From contig CM047431.1 in NCBI GenBank assembly GCA_026168455.1, positions 48,402,032-48,466,031 of the forward strand: DNA of 64,000 nt, read 5' to 3'. This DNA comes from Theocolax elegans (lineage: Eukaryota > Arthropoda > Insecta > Hymenoptera > Cerocephalidae). A program made the position numbers and the translations under genes. The notes under the pieces are model-generated. The model was not told the origin of the DNA, did no database searches, and saw only the letters and a program-made list of their open reading frames with translations. Of this stretch, positions 31,292-46,187 are shown piece by piece (position 1 is the first letter of the stretch; every line of letters starts with the position of its first letter).

Positions 31292-34200
31292 TATTAAGCG
31301 TAAACACACACATATAAACGGCTAAACGTCGATTTTTTCAATATTCTCAGATTCGTTTTCCGGCCTCGTTGATCAAGTTCAAATGCATTTATATATGTGA
31401 AAATACACATCAAACCGGCCAAAACGTCAATATTTCAATATTTTTAATTTCGCTCCCCGGCCGGGTAGATTAAGTTCAAAAGCATTTTTAAGCGTAAACA
31501 CACACATAAAATCGGACAAAACGTCAATTTTTCAATATTTTTAATTTCGCTCCCCGGCCGGGTAGATCAAGTTCAAACGCATTATTATGCGTAAACACAC
31601 ACATATAAACGGCTAAACGTCGATTTTTTCAATATTCTCAGATTCGTTTTCCGGCCTCGTTGATCAAGTTCAAATGCATTTATATGTGTGAAAATACACA
31701 TCAAACCGGCCAAAACGTCAATTTTTCAATATTTTTAATTTCGCTGCCCGGCCGGGTATATCAAGTTCAAATGCATTTTTAAGCATAAACAAACACATAT
31801 AAACGGCCAAAGCGTCGATTTTTTCAATATTTTCAATTTCGTTCGCCCGCTAGGTTGATTATATTCTAATGCCATTTTATGCGTGATAATACACATAAAA
31901 CCGGCCGAAACGTCGATTTTTTCAATATTTTCAGTTTCGTTCCCCGGCCGTGAAGATGAAATTCAAATGCATTATTAAGCGTAAACACACACATATAAAC
32001 GGCCAAAACGACGATTTTTTCAATATTCTCAATTTCGTTTGCCGGCTAGGTTGATTATATTCTAATGCCATTTTATGCGTGAAAATACACATAAAACCGG
32101 CCGAAACGTCAATTTTTTCAATATTTTCAGTTTCGTTCCCCGGCCTCGTTGATCAAATTCAAATGCATTTATATGTGTGAAAATACACATCAAACCGCCC
32201 CAAACGTCAATTTTTCAATATTTTTAATTTCGCTCCCCGGCCGGGTAGATCAAATTCAAATGCATTTTTAAGAGTAAATATGTACATATAAACGGCCAAA
32301 ACGTCGATTTTTTCAATATTTTCAGTTTCGTTCCCCGGCCGTGTAGATGCAATTCTAATGCCATTTTATGCGTGAAAATACACATAAAACCGGCCGAAAC
32401 GTCGATTTTTTCAATATTTTCAGTTTCGTTCCCCGGCCGTGAAGATGAAATTCAAATGCTTTATTAAGCGTAAACACACACATATAAACGGCCAAAACGT
32501 CGATTTTTCCAATATTTTCAGTTTCGTTCCCCGGCCTCGTTGATCAAGTTCAAATGCATTGATATGTGTGAAAATACACATAAAACCGGACAAAACGTCA
32601 ATTTTTCAATATTTCTAATTTCGCTCCCCGGCCGGGTAGATCAAGTTCAAATGCAGTTTTAAGCGTAAACAAATACATATAAACGGCCAAAACGTCGATT
32701 TTTTCAATATTTTCAGTTTCGTTCCCTGGTCAGTTTGTTCAAATTAAAATGTATTTTTAAGCGTAAACACATACATATAAACGGCTAATACGTCGATTTC
32801 TTCAATATTTTCAGTTTCGTTCCCCGGCCGGGTTGATCAATTTAAAATGCATTTATACGTGCGAAAATACACATAAAACCGGCCGAAACGTCGATTTTTT
32901 CAATATTTTCAATTTCGATCCCCGGCCGGGTAGATCAAATTCAAATGCATTTTTAAGCGTAAACACACACATATAAACGGCCAAAACGACGATTTTTTCA
33001 ATATTTTCAATTTCGTTCGCCGGCCAGGTTGAGGATATTCTAATGCCATTTTATGCGTGAAAATACACATAAAACCGGCCGAAACGTCGATTTTTTCAAT
33101 ATTTTCAATTTCGTTCGCCGGCCAGGTTGATCATATTCTAATGCCATTTTATGCGTGAAAATACACATAAAACCGGACAAAACGTCGATATTTTCAATAT
33201 TTTTAATTTCGCTCCCCGGCCGGGTAGATCAAATTCAAATGCATTTTTAAGCGTAAACACAGGCATATAAACGGCCATTACGTCGATTTTTTCAATATTA
33301 TCAATTTCGTTACCTGGTCAATTTGTTCAAATTCAAATGTATTTTTGAGCGTAAACACATACATATAAACGGCTAATACGTCGATTTTTTCAATATTTTC
33401 AGTTTCGATCCCCGGCCGGGTTGATCAATTAAAAAAGCATTTATACGTTTGAAAATACACATAAAACAAGACAAAACGTCAATTTTTCAATATTTTCACT
33501 TTCGTTGTACGGCCAGGTAGATCAAATTCAAATGCATTATTAAGCGTAAACACACATGTAAACGGTCAAAACGACGATTTTTTCAATATTTTCAATTTCG
33601 TTCGCCGGCCAGGTTGATTACATTCTAATGCCATTTTTTGCGTGATAATACACATAAAACCGGCCGAAACGTCGATTTTTTCAATATTTTCAATTTCGAT
33701 CCCCGGCCGGGTAGATCAAATTCAAATGCATTTTTAAGCGTAAACACACACATATAAACGGCCAAAACGACGATTTTTTCAATATTTTCAATTTCGTTCG
33801 CCGGCCAGGTTGAGGATATTCTAATGCCATTTTATGCGTGAAAATACACATAAAACCGGCCGAAACGTCGATTTTTTCAATATTCTCAGATTCGTTCCCC
33901 GGCCTCGTTGATAAAGTTCAAATGCATTTATATGTGTGAAAATACACATCAAACCGGCTAAAACGTCAATTTTTCAATATTTTTAATTTCGCTCCCCGGC
34001 CGGGTAGATCAAGTTCAAATGTATTTGTAAGCGTAAACACAGCATATAAACGGCCAAAACGTCGATTTTTTCAATATTTTCAGTTTCGTTCCCCGGCCGG
34101 GTTGCTCAATTTTAAATGCATTTATATGTGTGAAAATACACATAAAACCGGACAACACGTCAATTTTTCAATATTTTCAGTTTCGTTCCCTGGTCAGTTT

Positions 34201-34900
34201 GTTCAAATTAAAATGTATTTTTAAGCGTAAACACATACATATAAACGGCTAATACGTCGATTTCTTCAATATTTTCAGTTTCGTTCCCCGGCCGGGTTGA
34301 TCAATTTAAAATGCATTTATACGTGTGTAAATACACATATAAACGGCCAAAACGTCAATTTTTTCAATATTTTCAGTTTCGTTCCCCGGCCGGGTTGATC
34401 AAGTTCAAATGCATTTTTAAGCATAAACACACACATATAAACGGAAATAACGACGATTTTTTCAATATTTTCAGTTTCGTTCCCCGGCCTCGTTGATCAA
34501 GTTCAAATGCATTTATATGTGTGAAAATACACATCAAACCGGCCAAAACGTCAATTTTTCAATATTTTTAATTTCGCTCCCCGGCCGGGTAGATCAAGTT
34601 CAAATGCATTTTTAAGCGTAAACACACACATATAAACGGCCATAATGTCGATTGTTTCAATATTCTCAGTTTCGTTCTCCGGCCTCGCTGATCAAGTTCA
34701 AATGCATTCTTAAGCGTAAAGACACACACATATACGGTAAAAACGTCGATATTTTCAATATTTTCAGTTTCGTTCCCCGGCCTGGTTGATCAAGTTCAAA
34801 TGCATTTATATGTGTGAAAATACACATAAAATCGGACAAAACGTCAATTTTTCAATATTTTTAATTTCGCTCCCCGGCCGGGTAGATCAAGTTCAAATGC
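31292..34900 (+). repeat. Satellite array, right block, proximal part
   Basis: It resumes mid-monomer exactly where the left block stopped. The variant order in 32400-34500 resembles 2300-4500. Both carry the rare TTCCCTGGTCAGTTTGTTCAA form, a CATTTATACGTTTGAAAATAC unit with ACAAGACAAAACG, and CACTTTCGTTGTACGGCCAGG (3961 and 33508). No gene is seen. Confidence 0.95.
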
Positions 34901-37900
34901 ATTATTATGCGTAAACACACACAAATAAACGGCTAAACGTCGATTTTTTCAATATTCTCAGATTCGTTCTCCGGCCTCGTTGATCAAATTCAAATGCATT
35001 ATATGTGTGAAAATACACTTCAACCGGCCCCAAACGTCAATTTTTCAAAATTTTTATTTCACTCCCCGGCCGGGTAGATCAAGTTCAAATGCATTATTAT
35101 GCGTAAACACACACAAATAAACGGCTAAACGTCGATTTTTTCAATATTCTCAGATTCGTTCTCCGGCCTCGTTGATCAAATTCAAATGCATTTATATGTG
35201 TGAAAATACACTTCAAACCGGCCCAAACGTCAATTTTTCATATTTTAATTTCGCTCCCCGGCCGGGTAGATCAAGTTCAAATGCATTATTATGCGTAAAC
35301 ACACACATATAAACGGCTAAACGTCGATTTTTCAATATTCTTAGTTTTCAAAATGCATTTATATGTGTGAAAATACACATCAAACCGGCCAAAACGTCAA
35401 TTTTTCAATATTTTTTATTTCGCTCCCCGGACGGGTAGATCAATTTCAAATGCATTTTTAAGCGTAAACACACACATATAAACGGCCATAATGTCGATTG
35501 TTTCAATATTCTCAGTTTCGTTCTCCGGCCTCGCTGATCAAGTTCAAATGCATTCTTAAGCGTAAAGACACACACATATACGGTAAAAACGTCGATATTT
35601 TCAATATTTTCAGTTTCGTTCCCCGGCCTGGTTGATCAAGTTGAAATGCATTTATATGTGTGAAAATACACATAAAATCGGACAAAACGTCAATTTTTCA
35701 ATATTTTTAATTTCGCTCCCCGGCCGGGTAGATCAAGTTCAAATGCATTCTTAAGCGTAAAGACACACACATATACGGTAAAAACATCGATTTATTCAAT
35801 ATTTTCAGTTTCGTTCCCCGGCCTCGTTGATCAAGTTCAAATGCATTTATATGTGTGAAATTACACATCAAACCGGCCAAAACGTCAATTTTTCAATATT
35901 TTTAATTTCGCTCCCCGGACGGGTAGATCAAGTTCAAATGCATTATTATGCGTAAACACACACATATAAACGGCTAAACGTCGATTTTTTCAATATTCTT
36001 AGATTCGTTTTCCGGCCTCGTTGATCAAGTCAAAATGCATTTATATGTGTGAAAATACACATCAAACCGGCCAAAACGTCAATTTTTCAATATTTTTTAT
36101 TTCGCTCCCCGGACGGGTAGATCAATTTCAAATGCATTTTTAAGCGTAAACACACACATATAAACGGACAAAACGTCGATTCTTTCAATATTTTCAGTTA
36201 CGTTCCCCAGCCTCGCTGATCAAGTTCTAATGCATTTTTAAGCGTAAAGACACACACATATACGGTAAAAACATCGATTTATTCAATATTTTCAGTTTCG
36301 TTCCCCGGCCTCGTTGATCAAGTTCAAATGCATTTATATGTGTGAAATTACACATCAAACCGGCCAAAACGTCAATTTTTCAATATTTTTAATTTCGCTC
36401 CCCGGACGGGTAGATCAAGTTCAAATGCATTTTTAAGCGTAAACACACACATATAAACGGCCATAATGTCGATTATTTCAATATTCTCAGTTTCGTTCGC
36501 CGGCCTCGTTGATCAAATTCAAATGCATTTATATGTGTGAAAATACACATCAAACCGGCCCAAACGTCAATTTTTCAATATTTTTAATTTCGCTCCCCGG
36601 CCGGGTAGATCAAATTCAAATGCATTTTTAAGCGGAAACACACACATATAAACGGACAAAACGTCGATTCTTTCAATATTTTCAGTTACGTTCCCCAGCC
36701 TCGCTGATCAAGTTCTAATGCATTTTTAAGCGTAAAGACACACACATATACGGTAAAAACATCGATTTATTCAATATTTTTAGTTTCGTTCCCCGGCCTC
36801 GTTGATCAAGTTCAAATGCATTTATATGTGTGAAATTACACATAAAACCGGCCAAAACGTCAATTTTTCAATATTTTTAATTTCGCTCCCCGGACAGGTA
36901 GATCAAGTTCAAATGCATTATTATGCGTAAACACACACATATAAACGGCTAAACGTCGATTTTTTCAATATTCTTAGATTCGTTTTCCGGCCTCGTTGAT
37001 CAAGTCAAAATGCATTTATATGTGTGAAAATACACATCAAACCGGCCAAAACGTCAATTTTTCAATATTTTTTATTTCGCTCCCCGGACGGGTAGATCAA
37101 TTTCAAATGCATTTTTAAGCGTAAACACACACATATAAACGGCCATAATGTCGATTGTTTCAATATTCTCAGTTTCGTTCTCCGGCCTCGCTGATCAAGT
37201 TCAAATGCATTCTTAAGCGTAAAGACACACACATACGGTAAAAACGTCGATATTTTCAATATTTTCAGTTTCGTTCCCCGGCCTGGTTGATCAAGTTGAA
37301 ATGCATTTATATGTGTGAAAATACACATAAAATCGGACAAAACGTCAATTTTTCAATATTTTTAATTTCGCTCCCCGGCCGGGTAGATTAAGATCAAATG
37401 CATTTTTATGCGTAAACACACACAAATAAACGGTTAAACGTCGATTTTTTCAATATTCTCAGATTCGTTCTCCGGCCTCGTTGATCAAATTCAAATGTAT
37501 TTATATGTGTGAAAATACACTTCAAACCGGCCCAAACGTCAATTTTTCAAAATTTTTATTTCGCTCCCCGGCCGGGTAGATCAAATTCAAATGCATTTTT
37601 AAGCGGAAACACATACATATAAACGGCCGAAACGTCGATATTTTCAATATTTTCAGTTTCGTTCCCCGGCCTCGTTGATCAAGTTCAAATGCATTTATAT
37701 GTGTGAAAATACGCATAAAACCGGACAAAACGTCAATTTTTCAATATTTTTAATTTCGCTCCCAGGCCGGGTAGATCAAGTTCAAATGCATTATTATGCG
37801 TAAACACACACATATAAACGGCTAAACGTCGATTTTTTCAATATTCTTAGATTCGTTTTCCGGCCTCGTTGATCAAGTCAAAATGCATTTATATGTGTGA

Positions 37901-40900
37901 AAATACACATCAAACCGGCCAAAACGTCAATTTTTCAATATTTTTTATTTCGCTCCCCGGACGGGTAGATCAATTTCAAATGCATTTTTAAGCGTAAACA
38001 CACACATATAAACGGACAAAACGTCGATTCTTTCAATATTTTCAGTTACGTTCCCCAGCCTCGCTGATCAAGTTCTAATGCATTTTTAAGCGTAAAGACA
38101 CACACATATACGGTAAAAACATCGATTTATTCAATATTTTCAGTTTCGTTCCCCGGCCTCGTTGATCAAGTTCAAATGCATTTATATGTGTGAAATTACA
38201 CATCAAACCGGCCAAAACGTCAATTTTTCAATATTTTTAATTTCGCTCCCCGGACGGGTAGATCAAGTTCAAATGCATTTTTAAGCGTAAACACACACAT
38301 ATAAACGGCCATAATGTCGATTATTTCAATATTCTCAGTTTCGTTCTCCGGCCTCGTTGATCAAATTCAAATGCATTTATATGTGTGAAAATACACATCA
38401 AACCGGCCCAAACGTCAATTTTTCAATATTTTTAATTTCGCTCCCCGGCCGGGTAGATCAAATTCAAATGCATTTTTAAGCGGAAACACACACATATAAA
38501 CGGACAAAACGTCGATTCTTTCAATATTTTCAGTTACGTTCCCCAGCCTCGCTGATCAAGTTCTAATGCATTTTTAAGCGTAAAGACACACACATATACG
38601 GTAAAAACATCGATTTATTCAATATTTTCAGTTTCGTTCCCCGGCCTCGTTGATCAAGTTCAAATGCATTTATATGTGTGAAATTACACATAAAACCGGC
38701 CAAAACGTCAATTTTTCAATATTTTTAATTTCGCTCCCCGGACGGGTAGATCAAGTTCAAATGCATTTTTAAGCGTAAACACACACATATAAACGGCCAT
38801 AACGTCGAATTTTTCAATATTTTCAGTATCGTTCCCCGGCCTCGTTGATCAAATTCAAATGCATTTATATGTGTCAAAATACACAAAAGACCGGCCAAAA
38901 CGTCAATTTTCAATATTTTTAATTTCGCTCCCCGGCCGGGTAGGTCAAATTCAAATGCATTTTAAGCGGAAACACATACATATAAACGGCCAAAACGTCG
39001 ATTTTTTCAATATTTTCAGTTTCGTTACCCGGCCTCGCTGATCAAGTTCAAATGCATTTATATGTGTGAAAATACACATAAAACCGGACAAAACGTCAAT
39101 TTTTCAATATTTTAATTTCGCTCCCCGGCCGGGTAGGTCAAATTCAAATGCATTTTTAAGCGGAAACACATACATATAAACGGCCAAAACGTCGATTTTT
39201 TCAATATTTTCAGTTTCGTTCCCCGGCCTCGTTGATCAAGTTCAAATGCATTTATATGTGTGAAAATACACATAAAACCGGACAAAACGTCAATTTTTCA
39301 ATATTTTTAATTTCGCTCCCCGGCCGGGTAGGTCAAATTCAAATGCATTTTTAAGCGGAAACACATACATATAAACGGACGAAACATCGATATTTTCAAT
39401 ATTTTCAGTTTCGTTCCCCAGCCGTGTCGATGAAATTCAAATGCATTATTATGCGTAAACACACACATATAAACGGCCAAAACGTCGATTTTTTCAATAT
39501 TTTCAGTTTCGTTCCCCGGCCTCGCTGATGAAGTTCAAATGCATTTATATGTGTGAAAATACACATCAAACCAGCCAAAACGTCAATTTTTCAATATTTT
39601 TTATTTCGCTCCCCGGACGGGTAGATCAAATTCAAATGCATTTTAAGCGGAAACACATACATATAAACGGGCGAAACGTCGATATTTTCAATATTTTCAG
39701 TTTCGTTCCCCGGCCTCGTTGATCAAGTTCAAATGCATTTATATGTGTGAAAATACACATAAAACCGGACAAAACGTCAATTTTTCAATATTTTAATTTC
39801 GCTCCCCGGCCGGGTAGGTCAAATTCAAATGCATTTTTAAGCGGAAACACATACATATAAACGGACGAAACGTCGATATTTTCAATATTTTCAGTTTCGT
39901 TCCCCGGCCGTGTCGATGAAATTCAAATGCATTATTATGCGTAAACACACACATATAAACGGCCAAAACGTCGATTTTTTCAATATTTTCAGTTTCGTTC
40001 CCCGGCCTCGCTGATGAAGTTCAAATGCATTTATATGTGTGAAAATACACATCAAACCAGCCAAAACGTCAATTTTTCAATATTTTTTATTTCGCTCCCC
40101 GGACGGGTAGATCAATTTCAAATGCATTTTTAAGCGTAAACACACTCATATAAACGGACAAAACGTCGATTCTTTCAATATTTTCAGTTACGTTCCCCAG
40201 CCTCGCTGATCAAGTTCTAATGCATTTTTAAGCGTAAAGACACACACATATACGGTAAAAACATCGATTTATTCAATATTTTCAGTTTCGTTCCCCGGCC
40301 TCGTTGATCAAGTTCAAATGCATTTATATGTGTGAAATTACACATCAAACCGGCCAAAACGTCAATTTTTCAATATTTTTAATTTCGCTCCCCGGACGGG
40401 TAGATCAAGTTCAAATGCATTTTTAAGCATAAAAACACACACATATAAACGGCCATAATGTCGATTATTTCAATATTCTCAGTTTCGTTCTCCGGCCTCG
40501 TTGATCAAATTCAAATGCATTTATATGTGTGAAAATACACATCAAACCGGCCCAAACGTCAATTTTTCAATATTTTTAATTTCGCTCCCCGGCCGGGTAG
40601 ATCAAATTCAAATGCATTTTTAGGCGGAAACACACACATATAAACGGACAAAACGTCGATTCTTTCAATATTTTCAGTTACGTTCCCCAGCCTCGCTGAT
40701 CAAGTTCTAATGCATTTTTAAGCGTAAAGACACACACATATACGGTAAAAACATCGATTTATTCAATATTTTCAGTTTCGTTCCCCGGCCTCGTTGATCA
40801 AGTTCAAATGCATTTATATGTGTGAAATTACACATAAAACCGGCCAAAACGTCAATTTTTCAATATTTTTAATTTCGCTCCCCGGACGGGTAGATCAAGT

Positions 40901-43600
40901 TCAAATGCATTTTTAAGCGTAAACACACACATATAAACGGCCATAACGTCGAATTTTTCAATATTTTCAGTATCGTTCCCCGGCCTCGTTGATCAAATTC
41001 AAATGCATTTATATGTGTCAAAATACACAAAAGACCGGGCCAAAACGTCAATTTTCAATATTTTAATTTCGCTCCCTGGCCGGGTATATCAAGTTCAAAT
41101 GCATTTTTAAGCGGAAACACATACATATAAACGGGCGAAACGTCGATATTTTCAATATTTTCAGTTTCGTTCCCCGGCCTCGTTGATCAAGTTCAAATGC
41201 ATTTATATGTGTGAAAATACACATAAAACCGGACAAAACGTCAATTTTTCAATATTTTTAATTTCGCTCCCCGGCCGGGTAGGTCAAATTCAAATGCATT
41301 TTTAAGCGGAAACACATACATATAAACGGACGAAACGTCGATATTTTCAATATTTTCAGTTTCGTTCCCCGGCCGTGTCGATGAAATTCAAATGCATTAT
41401 TATGCGTAAACACACACATATAAACGGCCAAAACGTCGATTTTTTCAATATTTTCAGTTTCGTTCCCCGGCCTCGCTGATGAAGTTCAAATGCATTTATA
41501 TGTGTGAAAATACACATCAAACCAGCCAAAATGTCAATTTTTCAATATTTTAATTTCGCTCCCCGGACGGGTAGATCAAGTTCAAATGCATTTTTAAAGC
41601 GTAAACACACACATATAAACGGCCATAACGTCGAATTTTTCAATATTTTCAGTATCGTTCCCCGGCCTCGTTGATCAAATTCAAATGCATTTATATGTGT
41701 CAAAATACACAAAAGACCGGCCAAAACGTCAATTTTCAATATTTTTAATTTCGCTCCCCGGCCGGGTAGGTCAAATTCAAATGCATTTTTAAGCGGAAAC
41801 ACATACATATAAACGGCCAAAACGTCGATTTTTTCAATATTTTCAGTTTCGTTACCCGGCCTCGCTGATCAAGTTCAAATGCATTTATATGTGTGAAAAT
41901 ACACATAAAACCGGACAAAACGTCAATTTTTCAATATTTTTAATTTCGCTCCCCGGCCGGGTAGATCAAATTCAAATGCATTTTTAAGCGTAAACACATA
42001 CATATAAACGGCCAAAACGTCGATTTTTTCAATATTTTCAGTTTCGTTACCCGGCCTCGCTGATCAAGTTCAAATGCATTTATATGTGTGATAAAACACA
42101 TAAAATCGGACAAAACGTCATTTTTTCAATATTTTTAATTTCGCTCCCCGGCCGGGTAGATCAAATTCAAATGCATTTTTAAGCGGAAACACATACATAT
42201 AAACGGGCGAAACGTCGATATTTTCAATATTTTCAGTTTCGTTCCCCGGCCTCGTTGATCAAGTTCAAATGCATTTATGTGTGAAAATACACATAAAACC
42301 GGACAAAACGTCAATTTTTCAATATTTTTAATTTCGCTCCCCGGCCGGGTAGGTCAATTCAAATGCATTTTTAAGCGGAAACACATACATATAAACGGAC
42401 GAAACATCGATATTTTCAATATTTTCAGTTTCGTTCCCCAGCCGTGTCGATGAAATTCAAATGCATTATTATGCGTAAACACACACATATAAACGGCCAA
42501 AACGTCGATTTTTTCAATATTTTCAGTTTCGTTCCCCGGCCTCGCTGATGAAGTTCAAATGCATTTATATGTGTGAAAATACACATCAAACCAGCCAAAA
42601 CGTCAATTTTTCAATATTTTTTATTTCGCTCCCCGGACGGGTAGATCAAATTCAAATGCATTTTTAAGCGGAAACACATACATATAAACGGCTAAACGTC
42701 GATTTTTTCAATATTCTTAGATTCGTTTTCCGGCCTCGTTGATCAAGTCAAAATGCATTTATATGTGTGAAAATACACATCAAACCGGCCAAAACGTCAA
42801 TTTTTCAATATTTTTTATTTCGCTCCCCGGACGGGTAGATCAATTTCAAATGCATTTTTAAGCGTAAACACACACATATAAACGGCCATAATGTCGATTG
42901 TTTCAATATTCTCAGTTTCGTTCTCCGGCCTCGCTGATCAAGTTCAAATGCATTCTTAAGCGTAAAGACACACACATATACGGTAAAAACGTCGATATTT
43001 TCAATATTTTCAGTTTCGTTCCCCGGCCTGGTTGATCAAGTTGAAATGCATTTATATGTGTGAAAATACACATAAAATCGGACAAAACGTCAATTTTTCA
43101 ATATTTTTAATTTCGCTCCCCGGCCGGGTAGATCAAATTCAAATGCATTTTTAAGCGGAAACACATACATATAAACGGGCCGAAACGCCGATATTTTCAA
43201 TATTTTCAGTTTCGTTCCCCGGCCTCGTTGATCAAGTTCAAATGCATTTATATGTGTGAAAATACGCATAAAACCGACAAAACGTCAATTTTTCAATATT
43301 TTTAATTTCGCTCCCAGGCCGGGTAGATCAAGTTCAAATGCATTATTATGCGTAAACACACACATATAAACGGCTAAACGTCGATTTTTTCAATATTCTT
43401 AGATTCGTTTTCCGGCCTCGTTGATCAAGTCAAAATGCATCTATATGTGTGAAAATACACATCAAACAGGCCAAAAACGTCAATTTTTCAATATTTTTTA
43501 TTTCACTCCCCGGACGGGTAGATCAAGTTCAAATGCATTTTTAAGCGTAAACACACACATATAAACGGACAAAACGTCGATTCTTTCAATATTTTCAGTT
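34901..43600 (+). repeat. Satellite array, GCGGAAAC family
   Basis: The monomers are the same, but the variant set shifts. AAGCGGAAACACATACATAT and AAGACACACACATATACGG units, absent or rare in the left block, become common, along with CCCCGGACGGGTAG and CCGTGTCGATG forms. A truncated unit lies near 35341-35350, where ATTCTTAG joins TTTTCAAAATGC. Partial copies of the 24-mer series are present (GTCGAATTTTTC markers near 38797, 40937 and 41620). No gene is seen. Confidence 0.93.
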
Positions 43601-46187
43601 ACGTTCCCCAGCCTCGCTGATCAGTTCTAATGCATTTTAGCGTAAAGACACACACATATACGGTAAAAACAGCGATTTATTCAATATTTTCAGTTTCGTT
43701 CCCCGGCCTCGTTTGATCAAGGTTCAAATGCATTTATATGTGTGAAAATACACAATCAAACCGCCAAAACGTCAAGTTTTCAATATTTTAATTCGCTCCC
43801 CGGACGGGGTAGATCAAGTTCAAAATGCATTTTTAAGCGTAAACACACACATATAAACGGCCATAACGTCGAATTTTCAATATTTTCAGTTTCGTTCCCG
43901 GCCTTCGTTGATCAAATTCAAATGCATTTATATGTGATCAAAATACACAAAGACCGGCCCAAACGTCAATTATTAAATATTTTTAATTTCGCTCCCCGGC
44001 GGGTAGATCAAGTTCAAATGCATTTTTAAGCGGAAAGCACATACATATAAACGGCCAAAACGTCGATTTTTCAATATTCTTAATTCTTCCCCGCTTCGTT
44101 GATCAGATTCAAATTCATTTTTAGTGTGAAAGACACACACATATACGGTAAAAACATCGATTTATTCAATATTTTTAGTTTCGTTCCCCGGCCTCGTTGA
44201 TCAAGTTCAAATGCATTTATGTGTGAAATTACACATAAAACCGGCCAAAACGTCAATTTTTCAATATTTTTAATTTCGCTCCCCGGACAGGTAGATCAAG
44301 TTCAAATGCATTATTATGCGTAACACACACATATAAACGGCTAAACGTCGATTTTTTCAATATTCTTAGATTCGTTTTCCGGCCTCGTTGATCAAGTCAA
44401 AATGCATTTATATGTGTGAAAATACACATCAAACCGGCCAAAACGTCAATTTTTCAATATTTTTTATTTCGCTCCCCGGCGGGTAGATCAATTTCAAATG
44501 CATTTTTAAGCGTAAACACACACATATAAACGGCCATAATGTCGATTGTTTCAATATTCTCAGTTTCGTTCTCCGGCCTCGCTGATCAAGTTCAAATGCA
44601 TTCTTAAGCGTAAAGACACACACATACGGTAAAAACGTCGATATTTTCAATATTTTCAGTTTCGTTCCCCGGCCTGGTTGATCAAGTTGAAATGCATTTA
44701 TATGTGTGAAAATACACATAAAATCGGACAAAACGTCAATTTTTCAATATTTTTAATTTCGCTCCCCGGCCGGGTAGATTAAGATCAAATGCATTTTTAT
44801 GCGTAAACACACACAATAAACGGTTAAACGTCGATTTTTTCAATATTCTCAGATTCGTTCTCCGGCCTCGTTGATCAAATTCAAATGTATTTATATGTGT
44901 GAAAATACACTTCAAACCGGCCCAAACGTCAATTTTTCAAAATTTTTATTTCGCTCCCCGGCCGGGTAGATCAAATTCAAATGCATTTTTAAGCGGAAAC
45001 ACATACATATAAACGGCCGAAACGTCGATATTTTCAATATTTTCAGTTTCGTTCCCCGGCCTCGTTGATCAAGTTCAAATGCATTTATATGTGTGAAAAT
45101 ACGCATAAAACCGGACAAAACGTCAATTTTTCAATATTTTAATTTCGCTCCCAGGCCGGGTAGATCAAGTTCAAATGCATTATTATGCGTAAACACACAC
45201 ATATAAACGGCCAAAACGTCGATTTTTTCAGTATTCTCAGATTCGTTTCCCGCCTCGTTGATCAAGTCAAAATGCATTATATGTGTGAATATGCACATCA
45301 AACCGGCCAAAACGTAATTTTTCAATATTTTTAATTTCGCTCCCCGGCCGTGTAGATCAAGTTAAATGCATTTTTAATGCGTAAACACACACATATAAAC
45401 GGCCAAAACGTCGATTTTTCAATATTTTCAGTTACGTTCCCCAGCCTCGCAGATCAAGTTCTAATGCATTTTTAAGCGTAAAGACACACACATATACGGT
45501 AAAAACATCGATTTTATTCAATATTTTCAGTTTCGTTCCCCGGCCTGGTTGATCAAAGTTCAAATGCATTTATATGTGTGCAAAATACACATAAAGACCG
45601 GCCAAAACGTCAATTTTTCAATATTTTTAATTTCGCTCCCCGGACGGGTAGATCAAGTTCAAATGCATTTTTAAGCGTAAACACAACACATATAAACGGC
45701 CATAATGTCGATTATTTCAATATTCTCAGTTTCGTTCTCCGGCCTCGGTTGATCAAATTCAAATGCATTTAATGTGTGAAAATACACATCAAACCGGCCC
45801 AAACGTCAATTTTTCAATATTTTTAATTTCGCTCCCCGGCCGGTAGATCAAATTCAAATGCATTTTTAAGCGGAAACACACACATATAAACGGACAAAAC
45901 GTCGATTCTTTCAATATTTCAGTTACGTTCCCCAGCCTCGCTGATCAAGTTCATAATGCAGTTTTTAAGCGTAAAGACACACACATATTACGGTAAAAAC
46001 ATCGAGTTTATTCAATATTTTCAGTTTCGTTCCCCGGCCTCGTTGATCAAGTCAAAAGGCATTTATATGTGTGAAATACACATAAAACCGGCCAAAACGT
46101 CAATTTTTCAATATTGTTAATTTCGCTCCCCGGACGGGTAGATCAAGTTCAAATGCATTTTTAAGCGTAAACACACACTATAAACGG
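43601..46187 (+). repeat. Satellite array, indel-rich stretch
   Basis: The variant order from about 44340 copies 36950 onward (the CACACATACGGT marker at 37230 and 44621, about 7.39 kb apart). This stretch has many more single-base insertions and deletions than its neighbours, for example near 43715-43830, 43990-44110 and 45930-46070. This is either decayed satellite or consensus error. Confidence 0.85.
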
